Shown piece after piece: positions 44,864 through 52,367 of a stretch of 64,000 bases of DNA. Origin of the DNA: JAJRXR01 sp041402005 (GTDB lineage Bacteria > Planctomycetota > Phycisphaerae > Phycisphaerales > UBA1924); the NCBI GenBank assembly GCA_041402005.1, contig JAWKTB010000003.1:124001-188000 (forward strand), read 5' to 3'. The translations under genes were made by a program, and so were the position numbers. Every line of letters starts with the position of its first letter. Within the stretch, counting starts at the first letter, position 1. The notes beneath the pieces are model-generated. The model made no database searches. It was not told the origin of the DNA and worked only from the letters and a program-made list of their open reading frames with translations.

Positions 44864-47302
44864 GTGATGATCCGATCGCTCCTCTATTTGCTCCTCGCCC
44901 CGATCGTTGTTCACATTGCATGGGGCGGCGAAACACCGAGCCTCCGGGGCGCCCCCTCGCCGGTCTTCATTCCCGCCGGCGACGCGATCGAGGGCGATGG
45001 GCCCGCCGACATCGTCTACACGCCCGACGGCACGACGATCATCATCGCCCACCGTGAGAGCCACAATCTAATCCTCTGGGACGCCGACACCCTGGCCTTC
45101 GTCGGGGAGATCCCGGTGTCGGGCGCGGCCCAGTCGGTCGCGGTCACGCCCGATGGTTCGACCGCCGTCGTGGCCCTCCTCGACGTCGGCGCTGTCTCGA
45201 TCGTCGACCTGGTGAGCATGACCGAGACGCAGGTGGTTCCCGTCGGCGACTGCCCTGGGCGGGTGAAGATCAGCCCGTCGGGCGATATCGCCGCCGTCGC
45301 CCTCGCATCGGACTCCGAGCTTGTCGTCTTCGACATCGCCTCCGCCATGATCGAGCGGGTCATCCCCAACATCGGCTTCACCTCGATGAACTACGTCCAG
45401 CTCTTCACCCCGACGCACTCGATCTGGTACTCGCAGTTCTCCTTCATCGACGACGACCGCGTCATCAACGCCGACCGAAGCGCCGAGAAAGTGCAGTTCA
45501 TCAATGTCCGCACCGGAGACGTGCACTTCATCCCGATCGCCCCCAACGCCGGCGACCTGGCGGTATCCGCCGACGCCTCGACCGCGGCGATCTTGCACAC
45601 TTCCTCCGCCAAAAAGATCACGGTCCTGGACCTCGACACCGAGACCGTCTCATCCGTGATCTCGACCGAGTTCCAGACGATCTTCACGATCGCATTGAGC
45701 GAGGACGGCAGCCTGGGCGTGGTCCCCGACGCCGCCACCAGCGAACTCCACATCGTGGACCTGACGACGGGCGTCGTCGGCCCCCCCCTCGCGACCAGTG
45801 GGCATGGGATCTACGACATGGCGACCGCGCCCGACGGACGCCACGTCATCTCCACCGGGTCCGTCTCCGCGCTGATCGACCTGGATTCAGGCGCCGTCGT
45901 GCCATTCGACGACGCTCCCGCCTGCGAGTTCGTCGCCGTCTCCCCCGTCGCCCCGCGCGCCGCGACATGCTCCTCGCTCTGGGACGAGAAGCTCGCGACC
46001 TTCAGCCTCGACCCCTCGGACCCCGCCCTGCTCACCACGAGTTTCACCGCCCCCGGGCTCGAGGCCGACCGAACACGCCGAGTGGCCATCAGCCCCGACG
46101 GCTCCGTCGCCGTCGCTCTCTTCGAAACCTCCGACACGCTCGCCATCATCGACACCCAGACCAAGACCATGACCAGCCTTGTCCAGGTCGGCGAGCAGCC
46201 CGTCGCCGTCGCGATCACACCCGACAACTCCAAGGCCGTCGTCGCCAACCTGTACTCGGATTTCGTGAGCGTGATCGACCTTACCGACGGCACGTCGACG
46301 AGTGCCCCTTTTGCCCTCTACGCCGCTGCGGTCGTGATCAGTCCCGACGGGCGGTACGCCTACATCTACACGGCAGGAAGCGAGCGCGGCGTGTGGCGCC
46401 TCGACCTCGAGACGAACACCCTGGATGGCTCGATGATCCCCACCGCTCTCGCCGGCTCGTTCGTGTACATCTATCGAGAGTTCAGCCGCCTCTCCCTCGC
46501 CCCCGATGGCACAACGCTCGCCGCCGTCGCAGGCTTCGGCGACTTCATCACGTTCATCGACACCACCACCTGGCAAGACGTTTCCACCGCCTACGCCGGC
46601 GATGACGCCAGTTGGATCGCCTTCGCGCCAGACATGTCCGCCTGTTACACGCCCAGCAAGTCCGACAACAAGATCAGAATCACGGACCTCTCCATGGAAA
46701 CGCCGGCCTGGGGTGGTGACATCAGCGTCGGACGCGACCCGTGGCAAATCGTCGCCGTCCCCGACGGACGCCTCCTCGTCAACAACTGGGCCGATCGGGA
46801 GATCGGCATCGTCGATCCCTCCCAGAGCACCCAGGTCGCGGACGTCTCACTCCCGGGCGTCTGCTGCGGCATGGCGGTCGTGCCCGGCTCGCACATCGCC
46901 TACGCCGCGTCCGGACTCACTTCCCTCTACCCCTGCTTCGACGGCGAGTGGTCCATCGCCGGTGATGGCTGGTTCCACGTCATCGACCTCGACTCCGCCT
47001 CGATCCTCGAGACCATCCCCCTCGACGCCCTCCCCGTCGCGATCGACTTCGACGCCGCGGCCTCGAACGCCGTCATCGCCGCCCCCTTCGCCGACGGCGT
47101 ATTCGTGCTCGACCTGCCTACCCCGTGCAACGCCTCCGACCTCGCCTGGCCCTTCTCCACGCTCGACTTCTCAGACATCTCCACGTTTCTGGCCGCCTTC
47201 GGCGCGATGGACCCCATCGCCGACCTCGCCGCCCCCCAAGGCGTCTTCGACTTCTCCGACGTCTTCGCCTTCCTCGTCGCCTTCGGCGCGGGCTGCCCCT
47301 GA
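44864..47302 (+). CDS. YVTN-type beta-propeller repeat protein with GC-type dockerin (paralogue of 21228)
   Basis: The 812-residue product has a signal peptide (LLYLLLAPIVVHIAWG) and propeller repeats such as DIVYTPDGTTIIIAHRES, SVAVTPDGSTAVVALLD, RVAISPDGSVAVALFE and AVAITPDNSKAVVANLY. It is collinear with the protein at 21228 over most of its length. The GC-type dockerin has its Cys in TPCNASDLAWP and ends GAGCP. GTG at 44864 or ATG at 44867 could start it. GGAG at 44853 suits the GTG slightly better. Confidence 0.87.
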   Translation: MMIRSLLYLLLAPIVVHIAWGGETPSLRGAPSPVFIPAGDAIEGDGPADIVYTPDGTTIIIAHRESHNLILWDADTLAFVGEIPVSGAAQSVAVTPDGSTAVVALLDVGAVSIVDLVSMTETQVVPVGDCPGRVKISPSGDIAAVALASDSELVVFDIASAMIERVIPNIGFTSMNYVQLFTPTHSIWYSQFSFIDDDRVINADRSAEKVQFINVRTGDVHFIPIAPNAGDLAVSADASTAAILHTSSAKKITVLDLDTETVSSVISTEFQTIFTIALSEDGSLGVVPDAATSELHIVDLTTGVVGPPLATSGHGIYDMATAPDGRHVISTGSVSALIDLDSGAVVPFDDAPACEFVAVSPVAPRAATCSSLWDEKLATFSLDPSDPALLTTSFTAPGLEADRTRRVAISPDGSVAVALFETSDTLAIIDTQTKTMTSLVQVGEQPVAVAITPDNSKAVVANLYSDFVSVIDLTDGTSTSAPFALYAAAVVISPDGRYAYIYTAGSERGVWRLDLETNTLDGSMIPTALAGSFVYIYREFSRLSLAPDGTTLAAVAGFGDFITFIDTTTWQDVSTAYAGDDASWIAFAPDMSACYTPSKSDNKIRITDLSMETPAWGGDISVGRDPWQIVAVPDGRLLVNNWADREIGIVDPSQSTQVADVSLPGVCCGMAVVPGSHIAYAASGLTSLYPCFDGEWSIAGDGWFHVIDLDSASILETIPLDALPVAIDFDAAASNAVIAAPFADGVFVLDLPTPCNASDLAWPFSTLDFSDISTFLAAFGAMDPIADLAAPQGVFDFSDVFAFLVAFGAGCP

Positions 47303-47623
47303 CGCGACCCACCCAACAACAAAGCCCAGGCATCCAAACGCCTGGGCTCTCATTCTGCGCGCCTCACGCGCCCCCTCACCCAAAAGCGACACAGCAGCCC
47401 AAGGGTGTCACCTCTCTCCAGAACACACCCCGGAGCTGCTGGTCGTGGTGCGTCCGATCGACACTTCCCCACGAGCAGGGAAGACGGCTCGGGTGAGCCG
47501 CTCTCTCTCCCGACACGGACGCAACCACACACTACAGACCGACGCCCCCCGATACAACCACCCACAAGCGTGCGCCCACGCGAAACTCCGATGAAAGACC
47601 CTTGCCCACCCTCAGCCCCCCGT
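47303..47623. other. Intergenic region closing the island
   Basis: This stretch separates the last island gene from the convergent glycosyltransferase. It holds one hairpin (listed separately). The remainder (47349-47623) has only short frames without coding character, and I see no RNA gene in it. Confidence 0.5.
47323..47350 (+). terminator. Hairpin terminator at the island end
   Basis: AGCCCAGGC (47323-47331) pairs with GCCTGGGCT (47340-47348) around ATCCAAAC. It is flanked by A-rich and T-containing sequence, so it may act for both strands. It lies about 20 bases after the stop of the gene at 44864. Confidence 0.65.
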
Positions 47624-49204
47624 TCAGGGAGCGGTTCTCAAATAGAGCCCGAACGTGTACTTGTGCACCTCGTACCGTCCCAACTCCACCAGCCGCGCCG
47701 CGCCCTCGTCCTGCTCGATCAGGTGGTACTCCTCGCTTCCCGCATCCAGCCTGATCAGCGTCAATCCCCCTGGTTTGGGGCCCAAGTCTTCCCAGTTTCC
47801 CACGACCCACGCCATCTGGAGCTCCCCGGCGTGGCCTGCTCTGGCCAGTTCCCGGCGCGCGTATCCCAGCACCTCCGGGCGGGCCTCGATCGCGTCATCC
47901 GCCGCCAGCGTCGTCGGCGTCGTGATCTGGCCCGATTCGATCCCCTCTGCGAGAACCCTGGCCATCTCGAGCCCCGCCTCGCGTCCGCTCGTCGCCCGGA
48001 CGCTCGCCTCGCGCGTCGCGATGTACGCCCAGGCGCCGATCGTGAGCACGACGACCCAGGACCAGGCGGCGCCCAGGAGCATCGCGCGCGCGATCGCGCG
48101 TCGCCGATCGGTGAAGGCGCCCGCCCGCCACGCCCCGCGCGCGACGTAGGCGACGCCCAGCGGGAGCAGCGCCGCCGCCGGCGCCGCGTACCTCGCGTTC
48201 GAGATACCCAGCGCGGTGTAGATCCCGAGCGAGACGAGCCAGGCATATGCCAACGCGCGCGCCCGTACGAGGCGCTCGCCGCCCTCCTCGTCCCCCTCCA
48301 CCTCCCGACGCGCATCAGGGCCCCAGACGAACAGGAACGCGAGCGAGGCGGGCAATGCCCAGACCCAAGCCGTCGGCGCCAGCGTGATCACGCCGAGCAG
48401 GTGTCCCGGGCGCCACAGGTGTGTGCCGTGCAGACCCTCGGGCGAGCCCAGCCCGCTCGCCTCGACAGAGCGCCAGACCGCGTAGAGGACGCCGACGAGC
48501 GCGAGTGTTCCGAGCGCCAGCCCGCCCCACAGCTCGGGCCTGACGATCCCGCGACGTCGCACGATCACGCCGGAGATCATCGCCCCAGCGATCACCGGCG
48601 CCCCCGCCGGCCCCTTGGCCAAGCCCATCACGATCAGCCCGATCGCCAGCACCACGCCGAGCGCGAGGCGCTGGCTTGTGCGCGCGCGAGGGGCGCTCAT
48701 CATGATCTCGAGCACCGCCAACGCCGCGACCTGCGTCCCCAGGTTGTCGAGCGCCTCGATCTCGGCGCTGCGTCCCGACTCCCACATCTGTGGCATCAGA
48801 GCCTGGGCGAGACCCGCCGCCAGCCCCCAGGGCGAGCCGAACCACCTCGTCCCGACGCGCCAGGCGACCAGCGCCATCAGCGTCGCCGCCAGCGCCGAGA
48901 CCGCGCGGGCCGCCCACTCGGTCCGCCCGAACGCCATCGAGCTGACCGCGACCGCCCAGCTCATGCCCGGGGGCTTGCGCACGTACGCCTCGCCGAACAT
49001 CTGGGGCGTGAGCCAGTCGCCCGAGTCGAGCATCTCCCAGCCCGGGATGACGCGGTGCCCCTCGCTCATCGCGAGCCCACCCCGCCCGAGCAAGGGCCAG
49101 TAGACCGCGGCGCACACGAGCACCACGAGCAGGCCCTGAAGCCAGAGGTTGCGGGTCAGGATCGTGCGCACGCGGGTCGAGCCTACCGCCGGCGTCTCGT
49201 TCAC
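47624..49204 (-). CDS. ArnT/PMT-family membrane glycosyltransferase
   Basis: The 526-residue product has about ten membrane helices and the first-loop motif of lipid-linked sugar transferases of the ArnT/PMT type: SEGHRVIPGWEMLDSGDW then YVRKPPGMSW, with an acidic residue after the first helix (MSEGHR). Such enzymes move a sugar from a polyprenyl phosphate to lipid A or protein outside the cytoplasmic membrane. The GTG at 49204 starts just before helix 1; other starts are possible. It lies 53 bases downstream of the phosphatase gene. Confidence 0.85.
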   Translation of the reverse strand: MNETPAVGSTRVRTILTRNLWLQGLLVVLVCAAVYWPLLGRGGLAMSEGHRVIPGWEMLDSGDWLTPQMFGEAYVRKPPGMSWAVAVSSMAFGRTEWAARAVSALAATLMALVAWRVGTRWFGSPWGLAAGLAQALMPQMWESGRSAEIEALDNLGTQVAALAVLEIMMSAPRARTSQRLALGVVLAIGLIVMGLAKGPAGAPVIAGAMISGVIVRRRGIVRPELWGGLALGTLALVGVLYAVWRSVEASGLGSPEGLHGTHLWRPGHLLGVITLAPTAWVWALPASLAFLFVWGPDARREVEGDEEGGERLVRARALAYAWLVSLGIYTALGISNARYAAPAAALLPLGVAYVARGAWRAGAFTDRRRAIARAMLLGAAWSWVVVLTIGAWAYIATREASVRATSGREAGLEMARVLAEGIESGQITTPTTLAADDAIEARPEVLGYARRELARAGHAGELQMAWVVGNWEDLGPKPGGLTLIRLDAGSEEYHLIEQDEGAARLVELGRYEVHKYTFGLYLRTAP

Positions 49205-49257
49205 GAGCCGCGAGCGTGAGCGAGCGGTTGATTCGCGGGGCGCGTCGGACCGCTCCC

Positions 49258-49944
49258 TCACGGTCGCGGCTCGTTCGAAGCCCGGGCGCTCTCGGGCGTC
49301 GGCCCCTCGTAGGGGATCGTCCCGCCGTCGTGCAGCGCCTGTGCGATCGGCTCCCGCCACGTCTCGACCATCTCGCGCAGGTGGGGGTTCTTCAACGGGT
49401 CGTGGTGATACTCCCGCGCCTCGTCCATCGCGCTCTCGAGCGTCGCGTTCTCGACGATGATGCGATAGAGCGCGACGGCGACGCCCGTGCGCTCCGAGCC
49501 CGCGGCGCAGTGCACGAGCACGGGCTGGGCTTCGGGGTCGGTCATCACGCGCAGGGCGCGGACGTACTGGTTCGGGTCCCCCTGACCGTCGCCGAAGAGG
49601 GGGTAGTGGTGGAGCGTGACGTCTAGCGCCTCAGCGGTGCGCTCCTCGCGCCGCTCGCCCCGCGAGCCACTCTCGTGGGCGCCGAGGTCCACGATGGTGC
49701 GCACGCCCCGCGTCTGGACGATCTCGCGGATGGCCTCGGGGGTGAGTCGCCCGGCGCGGTAGACGGCGCCCTCGTCCACGACGCCGAAGTTCTTGGGATG
49801 GAGATCGGGCGCGATGTTCGAGGTCCACGCCCAGACCCCCAGCGCGATCACGCCCGCGATGACGAGCGCGTTGCGCGTGAAGCGGGGCCAGGACCACCCC
49901 TTGGGGTATTCGCCTGCGGCGCTGGGGGTGGGGTCGTCGCCCAT
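49258..49944 (-). CDS. Membrane-anchored dual-specificity/tyrosine phosphatase
   Basis: The 228-residue product has an N-terminal membrane helix (NALVIAGVIALGVWAWTS) and a DSP-type domain with VYRAGRLTPEAIREIV, TIVDLGAHESG and the catalytic P-loop VHCAAGSERTGV (Cys-x5-Arg). It would remove phosphate from protein or other substrates at the membrane. The ATG at 49944 lies 18 bases from the recR start on the other strand, so the two share a very short divergent promoter region. It is followed by the glycosyltransferase gene. Confidence 0.88.
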   Translation of the reverse strand: MGDDPTPSAAGEYPKGWSWPRFTRNALVIAGVIALGVWAWTSNIAPDLHPKNFGVVDEGAVYRAGRLTPEAIREIVQTRGVRTIVDLGAHESGSRGERREERTAEALDVTLHHYPLFGDGQGDPNQYVRALRVMTDPEAQPVLVHCAAGSERTGVAVALYRIIVENATLESAMDEAREYHHDPLKNPHLREMVETWREPIAQALHDGGTIPYEGPTPESARASNEPRP

Positions 49945-49962
49945 TCGGCATATGATTTGCAC

Positions 49963-50637
49963 GTGAGCGACCGCGCGTCCAACGCCCCGACCCAAAGGGC
50001 CTCGCCCTCGCCCTATCCGGAGGCCGTGGACCGTCTGATCGCGGAGCTGAGCCGCCTGCCCGGGGTCGGGCGCCGGTCCGCCGAGCGGCTGGCCTTCCAC
50101 CTCCTCAAGGGCGACACGCCGACCGCCATGCGCCTGGCCAAGGCGATCGAGGACCTCAAGAAGACGGTCCGCCACTGCTCGCACTGCTACACGCTGTGCG
50201 ACGGCGAGCTCTGCTCGATCTGCGCCAGCCCCAAGCGGGACCGCACCCGCATCCTCGTCGTCGAGCAGCCCAAGGACCTGATCGCTCTCGAGCAGACCGG
50301 CATGTACCGGGGGCTCTACCACGTGCTGATGGGTCGCTTGTCGCCCCTGGAGGGCGTCGGTCCGGACTCACTGACCATCGACCGCCTGCTCGACCGGCTC
50401 GACCACCCGGAGAAATACGCCCCGCCCCGGGGGGGGGCGACGCCGATCGAGGAGGTGATCCTGGGCCTGAACCCGACGCTCGAGGGGGACGGGACGGCGT
50501 TGCACCTTGCCGACGAGCTGCGTCGGCGGAAGGTGAACGTCTCGCGTCTGGCCAGGGGCCTGCCGACGGGGGCGCAGCTGGAGTACGCCAACACCGCCGT
50601 CCTCGCGGACGCGATCGAGGGAAGGCAGAAGGTGTGA
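49963..50637 (+). CDS. recR: Recombination mediator RecR
   Basis: RecR acts with RecF and RecO in loading RecA at gaps. The 224-residue product has the N-terminal helix-hairpin-helix (LSRLPGVGRRSAERLAFHL), a four-Cys zinc finger (HCSHCYTLCDGELCSIC), and the Toprim start ILVVEQPKDLIALEQTG with GLYHVLMGRLSPLEGVGPD. Slightly longer than the usual 200 because of an N-terminal extension. The GTG at 49963 is assigned because it begins a short tail before the conserved part. Later starts are conceivable. Confidence 0.94.
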   Translation: MSDRASNAPTQRASPSPYPEAVDRLIAELSRLPGVGRRSAERLAFHLLKGDTPTAMRLAKAIEDLKKTVRHCSHCYTLCDGELCSICASPKRDRTRILVVEQPKDLIALEQTGMYRGLYHVLMGRLSPLEGVGPDSLTIDRLLDRLDHPEKYAPPRGGATPIEEVILGLNPTLEGDGTALHLADELRRRKVNVSRLARGLPTGAQLEYANTAVLADAIEGRQKV

Positions 50638-50641
50638 AGCA

Positions 50642-50737
50642 GGGACCAGGGACCAGCCACCGGCGACCAGGGGAAACACATCGACCCGTGCGCGCGCCCT
50701 CGTCTTCCCTGGTCCCCGGTCGCTGGTCCCCGGTCCC
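50642..50737. repeat. Long imperfect inverted repeat between recR and rpoN
   Basis: A 31-base arm at 50642-50672, rich in GGGACCAG units, matches the complement of 50707-50737 at 28 of 31 positions, with a 34-base loop. Direct CCTGAT units follow at 50741-50769. The structure could end recR transcripts, or be one copy of a dispersed intergenic repeat family. It has no poly-T run. Confidence 0.7.
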
Positions 50738-50778
50738 ACCCCTGATGCCTATCGCCTGATCCCTGATCCCTTCCCCCC

Positions 50779-52323
50779 ATGCGTTTCGAAACCTCCCAGC
50801 ACATGAAGCTCGGCCAGCAGATGAAGCTGGCGCCCAGGATGATCCAGTCGATGGAGATCCTGCAGATGCCCCTCGCGGAACTCGAGGAGCGGATCGAGCA
50901 GGAGCTGGAGGCGAACCCGACGCTGGAGCTGGTGGATCAGGCGCCGGAGGAGTTGCACGACGACGATCGACGTCCGGACGCGCCCGCCGAGACGCCCGGC
51001 GAGTCCGTCGACGATTTCGCCCGTCTCGACGACTTCGAGGAGTCGAACCCGGAGGCGGCGGAGAACTCGTTCAGCGAGTCGAACCTGGAGGCGGACAGCG
51101 CGCTGTATCAGCGAGACGGGTTGCGAGAGTCGGCGATCCGCTCGACGCGTCTCGACGGCGAGCGGGACGCGAAGACGGACGCGATGGCCGCCGCCCCGGC
51201 CCGGGGGCCCTCGATGCGCGAGCAGCTCCTGGCCCAGTGGCGCCTGGTGGACGTGGAGGAGGGCCTGCGCGGGGCGGGCGAGGCGATCGTCGAGGCGCTC
51301 GACGACGACGGGTACCTGCGCACGCCCCTTGGCGACGTCGCCCAGAACGTGCGTGGGGGCGAACCCGGCGGGGAGACGATGGCCCGGGCGCTCGAGGCGG
51401 TGCAGCTCCTGCTCGAGCCCGCGGGGGTCGCGGCACGGGACGCGCGTGAGTGCCTGCTCCTGCAGCTCGACGCGCACGCGGAGCGTCCAGACGAGACGCG
51501 GATCGCGCCCGCGGCGGACATCGCGCTGGCGCGTCGGATCGCGGACGTCGGGCTCGACGACCTGGCGAAGAACCGCCTGCCGAAGCTCGCCGAAGATCTG
51601 GGCATCGGCGTCGAGGACGTCAAGCGGGGAGTGTCGGTGTTGCGTCGGCTGTCGCTCGCGCCCGCGCGGGTTTTGGCGACGGAGGCCGCCGAGCCGATCA
51701 TCCCCGACGCGATCGTGGAGTACGACGAGGAGAACGACCGGTACATCGCGTACCTGGCGGACACGCGGGCGTCGAGCCTGCGGATCAACCGTGAGTACGC
51801 GTTGATGGCCAAGGACAGGGCGGCGCCCAAGCGCGACCGGGACTTCCTGAAGAAGAGCCTGTCGAACGCCCAGTGGTTGCTGGACGCGGTCGAGCAGCGG
51901 CGCTCGACGCTGCTGCGCGTGATCAACGTGGTGATCGAGGAGCAGCGGGACTATTTCGACTACGGGCCCGAGGCGCTGCGTCCGTTGCCGATGACGCAGG
52001 TCGCCGAGCAGCTCGGGATCCACGTCGCGACGGTCTCGCGCGCGGTCGCGGACAAGCACATGCTGACGCCGCGGGGCGTCGTGCCCTTGCGGAGCTTCTT
52101 TACGGGCGGCATGACGACCGAGTCGGGCGAGGAGGTCAGCGCCAACGCGATCCGTGCGGCGCTGCAGGAGATCATCGACGCCGAGGACAAGTCGAGGCCG
52201 CTGTCCGACGACGCGCTCTCGCAGGCGCTCAAGGACCGTGGGTACGACGTCGCCCGTCGGACGGTCGCGAAATACCGCGGGCAGATGGACGTGCCCAGCG
52301 CGAGGATGAGGAAGCAGTTCTGA
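50779..52323 (+). CDS. rpoN: RNA polymerase sigma-54 factor
   Basis: Sigma-54 directs RNA polymerase to -24/-12 promoters and needs an enhancer-binding ATPase. The 514-residue product has the Gln/Leu-rich activator region (LGQQMKLAPRMIQSMEILQMPL), an acidic region around 55-85, the core-binding domain, a helix-turn-helix (QVAEQLGIHVATVSRAVADK) and the RpoN box near the C-terminus (ARRTVAKYRGQM). Length is in range (about 480). The ATG has a poor ribosome binding site. The next gene starts 44 bases later. Confidence 0.96.
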   Translation: MRFETSQHMKLGQQMKLAPRMIQSMEILQMPLAELEERIEQELEANPTLELVDQAPEELHDDDRRPDAPAETPGESVDDFARLDDFEESNPEAAENSFSESNLEADSALYQRDGLRESAIRSTRLDGERDAKTDAMAAAPARGPSMREQLLAQWRLVDVEEGLRGAGEAIVEALDDDGYLRTPLGDVAQNVRGGEPGGETMARALEAVQLLLEPAGVAARDARECLLLQLDAHAERPDETRIAPAADIALARRIADVGLDDLAKNRLPKLAEDLGIGVEDVKRGVSVLRRLSLAPARVLATEAAEPIIPDAIVEYDEENDRYIAYLADTRASSLRINREYALMAKDRAAPKRDRDFLKKSLSNAQWLLDAVEQRRSTLLRVINVVIEEQRDYFDYGPEALRPLPMTQVAEQLGIHVATVSRAVADKHMLTPRGVVPLRSFFTGGMTTESGEEVSANAIRAALQEIIDAEDKSRPLSDDALSQALKDRGYDVARRTVAKYRGQMDVPSARMRKQF

Positions 52324-52367
52324 CCGGGCGCCACGCGCCGCACGCCTCGAACGGAGATCAACAGGTC

